Notes under the pieces: generated by a model
Told to the model about the DNA's origin: nothing
Seen by the model: only the letters and a program-made list of their open reading frames with translations
Databases searched by the model: none
Part shown: in pieces, positions 7,379 through 16,277 of the stretch
Numbering within the stretch: position 1 is the stretch's first letter
Layout: the number at the start of each line of letters is the position of its first letter
Assembly: GCA_937880075.1 (NCBI GenBank)
Contig: CALFLM010000012.1
Coordinates: 1 to 31,283, forward strand
DNA from: an uncultured Romboutsia sp.
GTDB taxonomy: Bacteria; Bacillota; Clostridia; Peptostreptococcales; Peptostreptococcaceae
DNA length: 31,283 nucleotides
Direction of reading: 5' to 3'
Translations under genes and position numbers: made by a program

Positions 7379-7948
7379 TTAATTGTTTTCATCTAACTTA
7401 CTATTAACTCTATTTCCTAGCTTCCAAGCTAAAAATACTAATAATAGAAATAATACTATTTTAATCGGATTTTTTATAAATCCTGCTATATCACTTGCTG
7501 GATAGCTTACTACTAAAAACATAACAAATTTTCCAGATAACATTGCAGGAGCAAAGTTCTTTATATTTTTTCCGCTTAGTGCAGAAGCTATTGTAACTAA
7601 AAAACCTGGCACAAATGGGCAACAGTAAGCTATAAACAATACCTTAAACCCCTGTCTATATATCCAGCTTACAACTTTATTTATTTTTTTATTTTTAAAT
7701 CTTTCCATATGTATACGATCTTTAAACTTTTTAGTTAATAAAAATAACGATATTGTTCCTAGTCCTGATCCTATCCATGATAATATCATTCCATTTAAAA
7801 ATCCAAAAAACATTGCATTTCCAGTTACTATTCCTATCAAAGGTAATGCTGGTATGAAACTTTCTACAAAACAACTCATTAAACCTATTAACATTGTCAA
7901 AAACCAATAATCTTGTGCCATGTAGTATAAATTTTGAATATACTCCAT
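7379..7948 (-). CDS. VTT-domain (DedA/TVP38-like) membrane protein
   Basis: 189 residues with about five hydrophobic segments. The order of features is that of the VTT/SNARE-associated family: an early re-entrant region with FVESFIPALPLIG (about residues 27-39) holding the conserved Glu and Pro pair, Gly-rich helices at 45-70, then a basic cytoplasmic loop, and CCPFVPGFLV near 108-117, which matches the second re-entrant motif normally written R-x-PFVPG. The usual Arg before PF is not obvious here; YCC stands in its place. Members of this superfamily include lipid scramblases and the undecaprenyl-phosphate flippases, but this protein cannot be assigned to a substrate. It appears to be a single gene convergent with the YdjM-family gene. 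Confidence 0.8.
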   Translation of the reverse strand: MEYIQNLYYMAQDYWFLTMLIGLMSCFVESFIPALPLIGIVTGNAMFFGFLNGMILSWIGSGLGTISLFLLTKKFKDRIHMERFKNKKINKVVSWIYRQGFKVLFIAYCCPFVPGFLVTIASALSGKNIKNFAPAMLSGKFVMFLVVSYPASDIAGFIKNPIKIVLFLLLVFLAWKLGNRVNSKLDENN

Positions 7949-8109
7949 TTGTATTTCTCCTTTTGATTTTTATTAACTCTAGTATATTTTATTTCTTAAC
8001 TATATATTAAATTTTTAATTTAATTCTAGCTTTATTTAAACATATGTAATAATACTTTTCCTTAAATACTTTATTTAATTTAGCACTTTATATTTATAAT
8101 ACTCAAAAA

Positions 8110-8131
8110 ACTAGTGCATATATACACTAGT
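8110..8131 (-). terminator. terminator of the MscS-type gene
   Basis: Stem ACTAGTG (8110-8116) with CACTAGT (8125-8131), 8-nt loop. On the minus strand it is followed by TTTTTTGAGT. It lies 9 bp after the stop codon of the channel gene. Confidence 0.8.
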
Positions 8132-8139
8132 ATTTTATA

Positions 8140-9048
8140 TTACTTCTTATAAACTTCTTTTAAATGAAGATCCATTTGTGGATAAGGTATACTTATATTT
8201 TCTTTATCAAAAGTTATTTTAACTTCTTCTAGTAAATCATGATAAATATTCCAATAATTTTCAGTATTGCACCATGCTCTTACTACAAAATCTATAGAAC
8301 TTGCACTATGTGCATTTACACCTATAAATGGTTCTGGATCTTTTAAAATTAGCTTATGATTTTCAACTATTTTACTTAATATTTCTTTTACGTGAGGTAT
8401 ATTATTTTCATATCCAACACTAAATATTAAATCTACTCTTCTAGTTGATTTTGCTGAATAGTTTATTAAACTTCCATTAGATAAACTCCCATTTGGTATT
8501 AATATTTGTTTATTATCAAATGTCGCTAACTGAGTATAAAATAGTCCTATCTGTTCTACAACTCCACTATATGTTGATGTTTCTATATAGTCACCCACTT
8601 TAAATGGTCTAATAAGTAGTATTATAAATCCACCAGCGAAGTTAGATAAACTTCCTTGAAGAGCCAAACCTATTGCAACCCCAGCTGATGCTACTACTGC
8701 TGCAATACCAGATAATTGTACACCCCAATATCCTAATACCGGTAAAACAAGAATTACTTTAAGACTGACAGATATAAGTGATTTTAAGAATTTACTAAGA
8801 GTTATATCAACTTCTCTTTTTTCTAAAAAGTGCATAAAACGTCCAACAAGCTTATTAATTATTTTAAATCCAATAGATATTATTAATGCTCCTACAATAA
8901 ATTTAAATCCTGTAGTTGCAGCCCATTCTACTAATTTTTCTATTAATGAACTCATTTTTATATTGCTAAAATCTAAGTTATCTAGTTTTTCAAGACCTTT
9001 TAAAACTTCTCCTTTAGCTACCTCTGTAGTTTTTTGATCTAGAAACAT
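8140..9048 (-). CDS. mscS: small-conductance mechanosensitive channel (MscS family)
   Basis: 302 residues, close to the 286 of the E. coli prototype. Residues 1-45 precede three membrane helices (about 48-70, 84-105 and 112-140). The third is the pore helix, with the Gly/Ala-rich pattern AAVVASAGVAIGLALQGSLSN, then FAGGFIILLIRPFKVGDYIE, the typical start of the cytoplasmic beta domain. The remainder fits the vestibule (IPNGSLSNGSLINYS near 183-197) and ends PYPQMDLHL, as in the family. It releases solutes on hypo-osmotic shock. The ATG has GGAGGT 6 bp upstream. Single gene with its own terminator. Confidence 0.9.
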   Translation of the reverse strand: MFLDQKTTEVAKGEVLKGLEKLDNLDFSNIKMSSLIEKLVEWAATTGFKFIVGALIISIGFKIINKLVGRFMHFLEKREVDITLSKFLKSLISVSLKVILVLPVLGYWGVQLSGIAAVVASAGVAIGLALQGSLSNFAGGFIILLIRPFKVGDYIETSTYSGVVEQIGLFYTQLATFDNKQILIPNGSLSNGSLINYSAKSTRRVDLIFSVGYENNIPHVKEILSKIVENHKLILKDPEPFIGVNAHSASSIDFVVRAWCNTENYWNIYHDLLEEVKITFDKENISIPYPQMDLHLKEVYKK

Positions 9049-9354
9049 ACATGCACCTCCATTTTATGTCAATTTTAGCTATTTTTAATTTTTTTTCTAC
9101 TTTTATATTATATTACAATATAAAAAAAACTATGTCTAGGAAATTAATCTTGAGTATAAAAAATAACTATTGAGTATTTCTTAAGAGAAATTTTTATCCC
9201 TTAAATTTTACAATTATAACAATAAAAACCTTTATTAAATATATACAAATTTTTTTAGTTAATGTAAACATTACTAGGAAAACATTTATCTGATAACATT
9301 TAATTATAATTAATTTTAATTTAAAAATATTTAAATATAAAGGGGAGAATTATT
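9049..9354. other. 306-bp divergent intergenic region between the mscS and ABC ATPase genes
   Basis: No ORF of note. It holds the upstream regions of both divergent genes. Two copies of TTGAGTAT lie 20 bp apart (9150-9157 and 9170-9177). Nearer the ATPase gene there are an inverted repeat TAATGT-AA-ACATTA (9260-9273), three AACATT copies at a 14-bp period (9267-9300), and TATAAT at 9305-9310. A TATAAT this close to the repeats suggests control of the ATPase gene. I see no riboswitch and no clear -35. Confidence 0.5.
9267..9300 (+). repeat. three AACATT direct repeats at 14-bp spacing upstream of the ABC ATPase gene
   Basis: AACATT at 9267-9272, 9281-9286 and 9295-9300, exactly 14 bp apart. 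The array ends 4 bp before TATAAT (9305-9310). This looks like a tandem activator or repressor site. In AT-rich DNA a chance array is possible. Confidence 0.35.
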
Positions 9355-10491
9355 ATGGCAGAGGTAATTTTAAAAAATATATGTAAATCTTATGATAATG
9401 GATTTAATGCAGTAAAAAATGTAAATATAGATATACAAGACAAAGAGTTCGTAGTTTTAGTTGGTCCTTCTGGATGTGGTAAATCAACTACATTAAGAAT
9501 GATAGCTGGTCTTGAAGATATAAGTGATGGTGAATTATATATAGGAGATAGATTAGTAAACGATGTAGACCCTAAAGATCGAGATATAGCAATGGTTTTT
9601 CAAAACTATGCTCTATATCCACACTTAAGTGTATACGATAACATGGCATTTGCTTTAAAACTTAGAAAAATGCCTAAAGATGAAATAGATAAAAAAGTTA
9701 AAGAAGCAGCTAAGATACTTGATTTAGACCATCTATTAAATAGAAAGCCTAAGGCTTTATCTGGAGGTCAAAGACAAAGAGTTGCTCTTGGACGTGCTAT
9801 AGTTAGAAACCCTAAAGTTTTCCTAATGGATGAGCCTTTATCAAACTTAGATGCTAAACTTAGAACAGCAATGAGAACTGAGATAACGAAATTACATAAA
9901 TCACTTGGTACTACATTTATATACGTTACACATGACCAAGTAGAAGCTATGACTATGGCTGATAGAATAGTTGTTATGAAAGATGGTGTCGTTCAACAAA
10001 TAGACACTCCACAAGATATATACGATTCTCCAAACAATATGTTCGTTGCAGGATTTATAGGTGCTCCTCAAATGAACTTTATAGATGTAAAATTAGTTGA
10101 AAAAGACGGAGAAATATATGCACAAAACGATGATTTAAGTATAAAATTAAACGCTGGAGATTGTGGAGCTTTAATATCTAATGGATACATAGGTAAAGAA
10201 GTTATTTTGGGTATAAGACCAGAAGATATACATATAGAAGACATATTTGTTGATAACAGTTTAGATAGTGCATTTGAAGCTAGTGTTGAACTTGGAGAGC
10301 TTATGGGTGCTGAAATATATGCTTACTTAAAATCTGGTAACAATAATATAACTGCTAGATTTGATGGTAGATATAAGTTAAATATAGGAGATAAATTAAA
10401 ACTTGCTATGGATAAACATAGAATCCATATATTTGATAAAGAAACTCAAGTAACTATAAGAGATGAAAAAATTAAAGAAACTTCAAAATAA
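9355..10491 (+). CDS. ugpC: carbohydrate ABC transporter ATPase (MsmK/UgpC/MalK type)
   Basis: 378 residues, the length of the CUT1-family sugar-uptake ATPases. ATPase domain: Walker A GPSGCGKST (37-45), Q-loop Q83, signature LSGGQRQR (135-142), Walker B VFLMDE (155-160), H-loop H193. A C-terminal regulatory TOBE/OB domain covers about 235-370 (GIRPEDI near 285). It drives a membrane complex that imports sugars or glycerol-3-phosphate. No permease or binding protein is adjacent, so it is probably a shared ATPase serving several transporters encoded elsewhere, as known for MsmK in other Firmicutes. RBS AAGGGGAG. A long terminator ends the transcript. A set of AACATT repeats lies upstream. The gene symbol is a family label, not a proof of substrate. 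Confidence 0.88.
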   Translation: MAEVILKNICKSYDNGFNAVKNVNIDIQDKEFVVLVGPSGCGKSTTLRMIAGLEDISDGELYIGDRLVNDVDPKDRDIAMVFQNYALYPHLSVYDNMAFALKLRKMPKDEIDKKVKEAAKILDLDHLLNRKPKALSGGQRQRVALGRAIVRNPKVFLMDEPLSNLDAKLRTAMRTEITKLHKSLGTTFIYVTHDQVEAMTMADRIVVMKDGVVQQIDTPQDIYDSPNNMFVAGFIGAPQMNFIDVKLVEKDGEIYAQNDDLSIKLNAGDCGALISNGYIGKEVILGIRPEDIHIEDIFVDNSLDSAFEASVELGELMGAEIYAYLKSGNNNITARFDGRYKLNIGDKLKLAMDKHRIHIFDKETQVTIRDEKIKETSK

Positions 10492-10504
10492 TTTAATTTA
10501 ATGT

Positions 10505-10550
10505 TATATTAAAAGAGTAAGGTGATTAATCATCTTACTCTTTTAATATA
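10505..10550 (+). terminator. terminator of the ABC ATPase gene
   Basis: 21-bp stem (10505-10525 with 10530-10550) with one G-U pair and loop TTAA. The right arm ends in CTCTTTTAATATA. It separates the ATPase gene from the PucR/CdaR-type gene. Confidence 0.85.
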
Positions 10551-10649
10551 ATCTAAATATTTTTAAATACTTAAATTACCAGTTTATAAAATATAAATCG
10601 TTAATAATATAATCGTAGAAAATTTCATAATTTTTTTTGGGGGTAAATT

Positions 10650-11423
10650 ATGCAAAGTTTAATCGAATTTTTTGAAAAAGAAACTAATAAAAAAATCAAT
10701 ATTTTTAAATATAATAACGAGAAAATTAATTCTAATCAAAACTTAATTGAATTTAATAATACAACTTATGTAATAGAATTTATAAAAGATAGTATACTAA
10801 ATCATATAAACGGATATTGTTATCTGTTTAATCAACAAAATCTAGATTTTGATTCTTTAAAAAATGTACTTCATAATTTATATGAAGATGTACAAATATA
10901 TAATTATAATAATTATTTATTATTAGTATCTGATGATATTTTAGATATAGACAGCTCTACTCCTACAGTTATAGAATCTGAAACATATTCAAAAACTCAT
11001 ATTATATATTTAGAAAAAATAACTACTACTGATAATCTAGATTTTAAGATAAGTATAGTTAATGAATTAATTAATATAATAATTAATGATAGTGGTACTA
11101 GTAAATTTATAACATTAAATGATTTAATAATATATAAAGTTGCTTCTATAACAAGTAATAATAAACAAGTTTCTTCATTAATAAAATTTGATATAATAAA
11201 AAATATAGATGAAAATTTACTTACCACGGGTATTAATTTTATAGAAAATGGTTTAAATATATCGAAAACTTCAAGTGTATTATTCTTGCATAGAAATACA
11301 TTAGTATATAGGCTAGAAAAAATAAAGGACTATCTTAATCTAGATCTAAAAAATTTTAAAGATGCTTTTATATTTTACTTAAGTGTAAAATCATTTTTAA
11401 ATTTTATAAATAATTATAACTAA
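10650..11423 (+). CDS. PucR/CdaR-type transcriptional regulator
   Basis: 257 residues. The last 65 (about 190-255) form the helix-turn-helix of the PucR/CdaR family: a helix with TGINFIENGLNISKTSSVLF, then LHRNTLVYRLEKIKDYLNLD, the signature recognition segment. The first 190 residues are poorly conserved and rich in Asn and Ile; no known sensor domain is apparent, so the ligand cannot be predicted. RBS GGGGG lies 6 bp before the ATG. The gene follows the sugar ABC ATPase gene but is separated from it by a strong terminator. Regulators of this type often control sugar or sugar-acid uptake, so the ATPase gene is a reasonable, unproven target. Confidence 0.75.
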   Translation: MQSLIEFFEKETNKKINIFKYNNEKINSNQNLIEFNNTTYVIEFIKDSILNHINGYCYLFNQQNLDFDSLKNVLHNLYEDVQIYNYNNYLLLVSDDILDIDSSTPTVIESETYSKTHIIYLEKITTTDNLDFKISIVNELINIIINDSGTSKFITLNDLIIYKVASITSNNKQVSSLIKFDIIKNIDENLLTTGINFIENGLNISKTSSVLFLHRNTLVYRLEKIKDYLNLDLKNFKDAFIFYLSVKSFLNFINNYN

Positions 11424-11523
11424 TAAGGTCTATAAAAATATTTTATTAAGTAATTAGTTTTATATCTATAATACTTAACTTAATATATACTTATCTTAGG
11501 ACATGTTTTTAAGGAGGTTTTAT

Positions 11524-12102
11524 ATGGGAATTTTTAGTATATTGTTAACTGGGTTTGCTCTTTCTATGGATGCATTTGCAGTATCTGTTACTAAAGGTAT
11601 TACACTAAAAAAAATAAATTTATCAATAGCTACTAAAATTGCATTTTTATTTGGTTTATTTCAAGGAGTAATGCCTCTTATTGGTTGGCTATTTGGTATG
11701 AACTTTGAGTTATACATAAGAAGCATAGATCATTGGATTGCATTTTTTTTACTAAGCTTTTTAGGTATAAAGATGATAATTGAAGCTATTAAAAACAATG
11801 ATAATGATGAAACTACATATTTAGATAATAAAGAATTAATAATTTTATCTATCGCTACTAGTATTGATGCATTAGCAGTTGGAGTAACTTTTGCATTTTT
11901 AAACATTGATATAATACCAATTTGTATATCAATTGGAGTTATAACATTTTTAGTTTGCTTTATAGGGGTATTAATCGGTAAGAAAATCGGATCTGTATTC
12001 AAAAATTATGCCCAGATAATAGGTGGTATTATATTAATTCTAATAGGATTAAATATACTAAATGAACATACTCAAATAATCACAAATATATTTATTTTTT
12101 AA
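11524..12102 (+). CDS. mntP: MntP-type manganese efflux pump
   Basis: 192 residues with six membrane segments in two inverted halves. Each half carries the family's conserved Asp motif: LSMDAFAVSVTKG near the start and ATSIDALAVGVTF near residue 115. In characterised members these aspartates bind Mn2+ for export. I take the ATG at 11524, because AAGGAGG stands 6 bp before it; an ATG at 11503 would place the Shine-Dalgarno inside the gene. The related YtaF and YebN annotations belong to the same superfamily, so a sporulation membrane protein is the alternative name. I do not see a yybP-ykoY manganese riboswitch in the 100 bp upstream. A terminator overlaps the stop codon. Confidence 0.85.
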   Translation: MGIFSILLTGFALSMDAFAVSVTKGITLKKINLSIATKIAFLFGLFQGVMPLIGWLFGMNFELYIRSIDHWIAFFLLSFLGIKMIIEAIKNNDNDETTYLDNKELIILSIATSIDALAVGVTFAFLNIDIIPICISIGVITFLVCFIGVLIGKKIGSVFKNYAQIIGGIILILIGLNILNEHTQIITNIFIF

Positions 12103-12134
12103 TAGGTAAGTAAACATTTGTTTACTTACCTATT
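12101..12134 (+). terminator. terminator of mntP
   Basis: Arms AATAGGTAAGTAAACA (12101-12116) and TGTTTACTTACCTATT (12119-12134), near-perfect 16 bp, followed by TTATTTTATA. The last two bases of the stop codon are the first two bases of the stem. Confidence 0.85.
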
Positions 12135-12280
12135 TTATTTTATATAAATACTATAAAATTCTCTAAATTACATAAAATATAACTAAATAACTAAACTTTC
12201 TAAATAGATTAATTATTTTATAAAAATTTACAATTTTATTCAATGTGTATTTTTTGTCAAAAAAAATACCAAATTGTAAC

Positions 12281-12309
12281 TTTACTATATTTAATTTTCC
12301 ATTTATAAT
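12281..12309 (+). promoter_or_regulatory. sigma-A promoter for the YhgE/Pip gene
   Basis: TTTACT (12281-12286), 17-nt spacer, perfect TATAAT (12304-12309). Predicted start near 12316, about 40 nt before the GTG. Confidence 0.65.
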
Positions 12310-12356
12310 AAATATAGTTTGATTTCTAACTTTATTTTAATTTGGAGGTGGTTTAA

Positions 12357-14504
12357 GTGAAAAATATTTTCAAAATATATAAAAATGACTTAAAAGATAT
12401 TTTCACTAATAAGGTTTTATTAGTTATCATCCTTGGACTATGTATATTACCATCACTTTATGCATGGTTTAATATAAAAGCTTCATGGGATCCATACGGC
12501 AGCACAGGAAATATTTCTGTTGCAGTTGTAAATGAAGATTCTGGTGCAGAAATAATGAATAAAAAAGTAAATATAGGTGACGAACTAATAAAGGAGCTTA
12601 AAACTAATAAAGATTTAGGTTGGAAATTCGTAGATAGAAAAAAAGCCTTAGAAGGTGTCAACGATGGTACATATTATGCATACATAGAAATACCTTCAAA
12701 TTTTTCTGAGAATTTAACTTCTTTAGTTTCTAAAGATATAAAAAAAGGTACTATTATATATACAGTAAATGAAAAAATAAATGCTATAGCCCCTAAAATT
12801 ACAAGCTCAGGAGCTGCAAGTATTCAAAATGAAGTAAACCAAATGGTTGTAAAAACAGTAAGCGAGGTAGTTTTAAATGTATTTAATGAAGCAGGAATTG
12901 AGCTAAAAAAACAATTACCTAAACTATCAACTTTAGAAAATAATTTAGTTAATGTACAAAGTAAATTTAAAGATATAGATAAAGTTGTTAATACTGCAGT
13001 TGATTCAACTGATAAAGTATCAGGTATAATTAAAGATATACAAAAAGATATGCCCCTTATAAAAGAAACGCTTACTAATTCTAAAAACTTGTCATCTGAT
13101 ATAAAAAGTTTTTTAAATGATTCAAAAACAGGATTAAGCCAACTTTCTCCTATTATAAAAAATGACTTAGGATTAGTATCTGAAATATCTTCAAATGCTA
13201 AAAATGCAGTTTCAAATTTAATAGATGCTATAAATAAAGGTTCTGAATCAGCACCTCAACTTATAGATAATTTATCTACTAAGTTATCAGATTTAGCATC
13301 TAATACAAATACTTTAACTAAGTTTTTAGAAAAATTAAATAAACTTGTTCCTGGCAACCAGTTAAAAAGTGTGATAGATTCGCTTAACAGTATAAATGCT
13401 AAATTAGATACAGCTATTAATTCACTACAAACTATTAAAAATCAAGTGGCTAATGGAGAAAAACCTCCTTTAACTAATTTAAATAACTTATTAAAAGTTA
13501 TAGATGATGTAAATATAATAACCTCATCTATATTAAATAATTTTGATTCAAAAATACAAGGTCCTATAACTAATATTATAGAAGACAGCTTTAAGGTTGC
13601 AGACAATATAATAACAGTATTAGATAGTGCTGAAAAAAAATTACCAGCGGTTGAAGATATATTAAATACCACTTTATCTTTTACTGGTAGTGCTAATGAA
13701 GGTGCATCATTTATAAAAGAAAAGCTACCATATGCTAAATCTGTGGTAGATAAACTTGTAAATTCTATGAAAAAAATAAATAATAATGGCGAAGTAAATG
13801 AACTTATATCAGTACTTAAGAGTGATGTTTTAAAACGTTCTGACTTTTTAAAACAGCCTGTAGATTTAGTTGAAAAGAGACTATACCCTATAAAAAATTA
13901 TGGCTCAGCTATGGCACCATTTTATACAGTTTTATCTTTATGGGTAGGTATATTACTTTTAATGTCTTTACTATCTACAAATGTACATGGTGATTATAAA
14001 CCAAATGAAGTCTATTTTGGTAGAGGACTTACTTTCTTAACTTTAACCATAGTTCAGGCTCTTATCGTAAGTTTAGGTGATATATATTTACTAAAGGTAC
14101 AAGCAATTAATATACCATTATTTATCCTAATATCAGTATTTACAAGTATAGTATTTACAGCTATTGTTTACTCTTTAGTTTCTATATTTGGAAATGTTGG
14201 AAAAGCAATAGGAGTTGTGCTATTAGTTGTACAAGTTGCAGGATCAGGAGGAACATTCCCGATACAAGTTACTCCACAATTTTTCCAAAATGTCTATCCA
14301 CTATTACCATTTACCTATGCAATATCTGCTATGCGTGAAACAGTAGGTGGAATATATATGCCAAATTTAACAAAAGATATAACTATTTTAGCAATATTTA
14401 TTGTTGTATTTGTAATGTTTACAGTATTCTTAAAAAAACCTATAAATAAGGTTACTAAAAAGGTTCAGGATAGATTCAACGAAAGTGATTTAACTGGACA
14501 TTAA
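12357..14504 (+). CDS. YhgE/Pip-family membrane protein
   Basis: 715 residues. One N-terminal membrane helix (about 18-40, with LPSLYAWFNI) is followed by the conserved YhgE segment SVAVVNEDSGAEI near 54-66. A large extracellular region (about 65-505) is rich in amphipathic heptads and Asn/Lys/Ser, likely a long coiled stalk. Five or six membrane helices lie at about 515-705, with the ABC-2-like motif near LPFTYAISAMRETVGGIY. This matches the YhgE/Pip family, which includes the phage-infection protein of Lactococcus and ESX/type VII-associated proteins. The export substrate is unknown. GTG is the start, with GGAGGT 7 bp upstream. No type VII genes are in the window. Single gene with its own promoter and terminator. 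Confidence 0.85.
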   Translation: MKNIFKIYKNDLKDIFTNKVLLVIILGLCILPSLYAWFNIKASWDPYGSTGNISVAVVNEDSGAEIMNKKVNIGDELIKELKTNKDLGWKFVDRKKALEGVNDGTYYAYIEIPSNFSENLTSLVSKDIKKGTIIYTVNEKINAIAPKITSSGAASIQNEVNQMVVKTVSEVVLNVFNEAGIELKKQLPKLSTLENNLVNVQSKFKDIDKVVNTAVDSTDKVSGIIKDIQKDMPLIKETLTNSKNLSSDIKSFLNDSKTGLSQLSPIIKNDLGLVSEISSNAKNAVSNLIDAINKGSESAPQLIDNLSTKLSDLASNTNTLTKFLEKLNKLVPGNQLKSVIDSLNSINAKLDTAINSLQTIKNQVANGEKPPLTNLNNLLKVIDDVNIITSSILNNFDSKIQGPITNIIEDSFKVADNIITVLDSAEKKLPAVEDILNTTLSFTGSANEGASFIKEKLPYAKSVVDKLVNSMKKINNNGEVNELISVLKSDVLKRSDFLKQPVDLVEKRLYPIKNYGSAMAPFYTVLSLWVGILLLMSLLSTNVHGDYKPNEVYFGRGLTFLTLTIVQALIVSLGDIYLLKVQAINIPLFILISVFTSIVFTAIVYSLVSIFGNVGKAIGVVLLVVQVAGSGGTFPIQVTPQFFQNVYPLLPFTYAISAMRETVGGIYMPNLTKDITILAIFIVVFVMFTVFLKKPINKVTKKVQDRFNESDLTGH

Positions 14505-14536
14505 AAAATAAAAAGGCTAAAAGCCTTTTTATTTTT
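14504..14536. terminator. terminator between convergent genes
   Basis: 15-bp stem AAAAATAAAAAGGCT (14504-14518) with AGCCTTTTTATTTTT (14522-14536), loop AAA. It overlaps the stop codon of the YhgE/Pip gene on one side and the last codons of the minus-strand gene on the other. Confidence 0.85.
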
Positions 14537-14936
14537 CTATATCGTCTTCATAATTTTCATATTCTTCACTTTCATATTCTTCTGTATCTATTTCCATATT
14601 TTCTTTATCATCTTTTATAGAATCTATATGTTTTTTTATTTCTTCTGGTGATGCATCTTCACAGTTTTCACAGCAAATCCTTCTAGAATTAAATTCATCT
14701 ACTTTTTCTTTTAATTCATCTTTTTCTAATTCATTTTTCATGTCACCTGAATCAAATTCTTCATACTCTAAATATTCTATTTCATCTTCTTTTCTACTTC
14801 TCATTTTCTTTATAGCTCTATACGAAATGTATACTCCTAATGTTGATACTGCTGCTACACCTGTATAAAAAACTATTTTTTTACTATTTTCTAACATTTC
14901 ATTTTTAACTTTTCTTTTAATAATATATTTTATCAT
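14529..14936 (-). CDS. small membrane-anchored acidic protein, unknown
   Basis: 135 residues. A basic N-terminus and one membrane helix at 21-40 (IVFYTGVAAVSTLGVYISYR) are followed by a basic patch (KKMRSRK), which predicts a single-span protein. The C-terminal 85 residues are very acidic, with runs of Glu and Asp and a cluster RRICCENCEDASPEEI (about 85-100). The Cys-Cys-x-x-Cys group could bind a metal or form disulfides. I do not recognise the family. AAGGAG lies 7 bp before the ATG. It is transcribed alone. Its stop lies inside the terminator shared with the YhgE/Pip gene. Confidence 0.6.
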   Translation of the reverse strand: MIKYIIKRKVKNEMLENSKKIVFYTGVAAVSTLGVYISYRAIKKMRSRKEDEIEYLEYEEFDSGDMKNELEKDELKEKVDEFNSRRICCENCEDASPEEIKKHIDSIKDDKENMEIDTEEYESEEYENYEDDIEK

Positions 14937-15162
14937 AGCACTTCTCCTTCTTAAATGTCATATACTACATTAATAGTATTTGTATTATTAAAATAAAAAT
15001 AATTATATTTTAAAATTTCATTTTTTTTACATCAAATTAAGAAAGAAGGCTTCTATTTTGGACTCAAATTTATTCAACCTATTATTAATGATACTAACAT
15101 TTGTTATAACTATTTGTGAAGTTTTTTAATAAATTATTTTTATGGCACTTTTATTTATTTTA

Positions 15163-16260
15163 TTATATAATTTTAAATGGGTTTAAATTGACATTGCTTT
15201 TTATTATCTCTATACCTTCAATATCGTCTAAATATATACTAATTGCATCTTTAAATATATCTTCTGTGTCAAAGTGTCCACAGTCAATTACATTCATTCC
15301 TATATCTAGTGCATCTTGAGCATCATGATATTTCATATCTCCAGTTATTAATACATCTGCTCCACTTCTTTTAGCCTTTTTGAACATATCTGCACCAGAT
15401 CCAGTAACTACTGCAACCTTATTTATTTTATCATTAAGATTACCAACCACTCTAATATAATCCATATTAAGCTTTTCTTTTATCTTATTACATAATTTTT
15501 CTAAAGTTATATTCTCTTTTAATTTACTTATTCGTCCTAAACCTACAGAATTTCCTTTGTTCTCAAGCTTGTATATATCATATGCCACTTCTTCATAAGG
15601 ATGAGCATTTATCATAGAACTTATTACTCCACCTAGTATTTTTTGCGGTACTATAGTCTCTATTTTAGCTTCTTCAACTAATTCTACTTCACCTAGGCTT
15701 CCTATGTAAGGATTAGCATTATCAAGTGGCTTAAAACTTCCCACACCTTGGCTACTAAAGCTACAATGACTATAGTTACCTATATGCCCTGCACCTGCAT
15801 TAGCTAATGCATTTTTTACTTTATCTACATGTGTCATAGGTACATATACAGCTAATTTATATAACGTTTCCGTATTTGTTACTTCTAATACCTTAGAATT
15901 TTCAAATCCCATTAGCTTCATAAAATAATCATTTAATCCATCATAAGCTATATCAAAGTTTGTATGCATAGAATAAAGAGCTATATCATTTTTTATAAGT
16001 TTATGTATAAGCTTTCCTTTTAAATCCATTGTATTTATCTTATTCATCTTTTTAAATATGAATGGATGGTGAGTTATTATTAAATCTATATTATTTTCTA
16101 TGGCTTCATCTATAACTTTTTCATTTGCTTCAAGAACAACTAATACTTTCTTAACATTCATATCAAAGTCTCCAACTAAAAGACCAACATTATCCCAATC
16201 ATAAGCTAAGCTTAATGGATACTTAGACTCTATTTTTTTTATAATAGTTTTTAATAACAT
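15163..16260 (-). CDS. Nif3-like dinuclear metal center protein (YqfO type)
   Basis: 365 residues, the long form with a central insertion. The N-terminal half carries LIITHHPFIFK (60-70), with metal-binding His64 and His65. The C-terminal half carries GDMKYHDAQDA and IDCGHFDTE, which supply further ligands of the di-metal site. Residues about 125-240 form the PII-like insert seen in Bacillus YqfO. The family, often labelled GTP cyclohydrolase I type 2 homolog, has no agreed physiological reaction. It follows trmK by 17 bp and is probably cotranscribed with it, an arrangement common in Firmicutes. I see no clear terminator after it. Confidence 0.88.
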   Translation of the reverse strand: MLLKTIIKKIESKYPLSLAYDWDNVGLLVGDFDMNVKKVLVVLEANEKVIDEAIENNIDLIITHHPFIFKKMNKINTMDLKGKLIHKLIKNDIALYSMHTNFDIAYDGLNDYFMKLMGFENSKVLEVTNTETLYKLAVYVPMTHVDKVKNALANAGAGHIGNYSHCSFSSQGVGSFKPLDNANPYIGSLGEVELVEEAKIETIVPQKILGGVISSMINAHPYEEVAYDIYKLENKGNSVGLGRISKLKENITLEKLCNKIKEKLNMDYIRVVGNLNDKINKVAVVTGSGADMFKKAKRSGADVLITGDMKYHDAQDALDIGMNVIDCGHFDTEDIFKDAISIYLDDIEGIEIIKSNVNLNPFKII

Positions 16261-16277
16261 TTTATTCCTCCTTTATT

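Noticed and set aside
9101..9125. Hairpin TTTTATATT/AATATAAAA as a terminator
   Set aside because: All-A/T stem with no proper T-tract on the relevant strand; likely only AT-rich sequence upstream of mscS.
11424..11523. Manganese riboswitch (yybP-ykoY) before mntP
   Set aside because: The region is AT-rich with no recognisable conserved loops of that class.
15116..15319. Plus-strand ORF of 67 codons between the acidic membrane protein gene and nif3
   Set aside because: No ribosome binding site; most of it is antisense to nif3.
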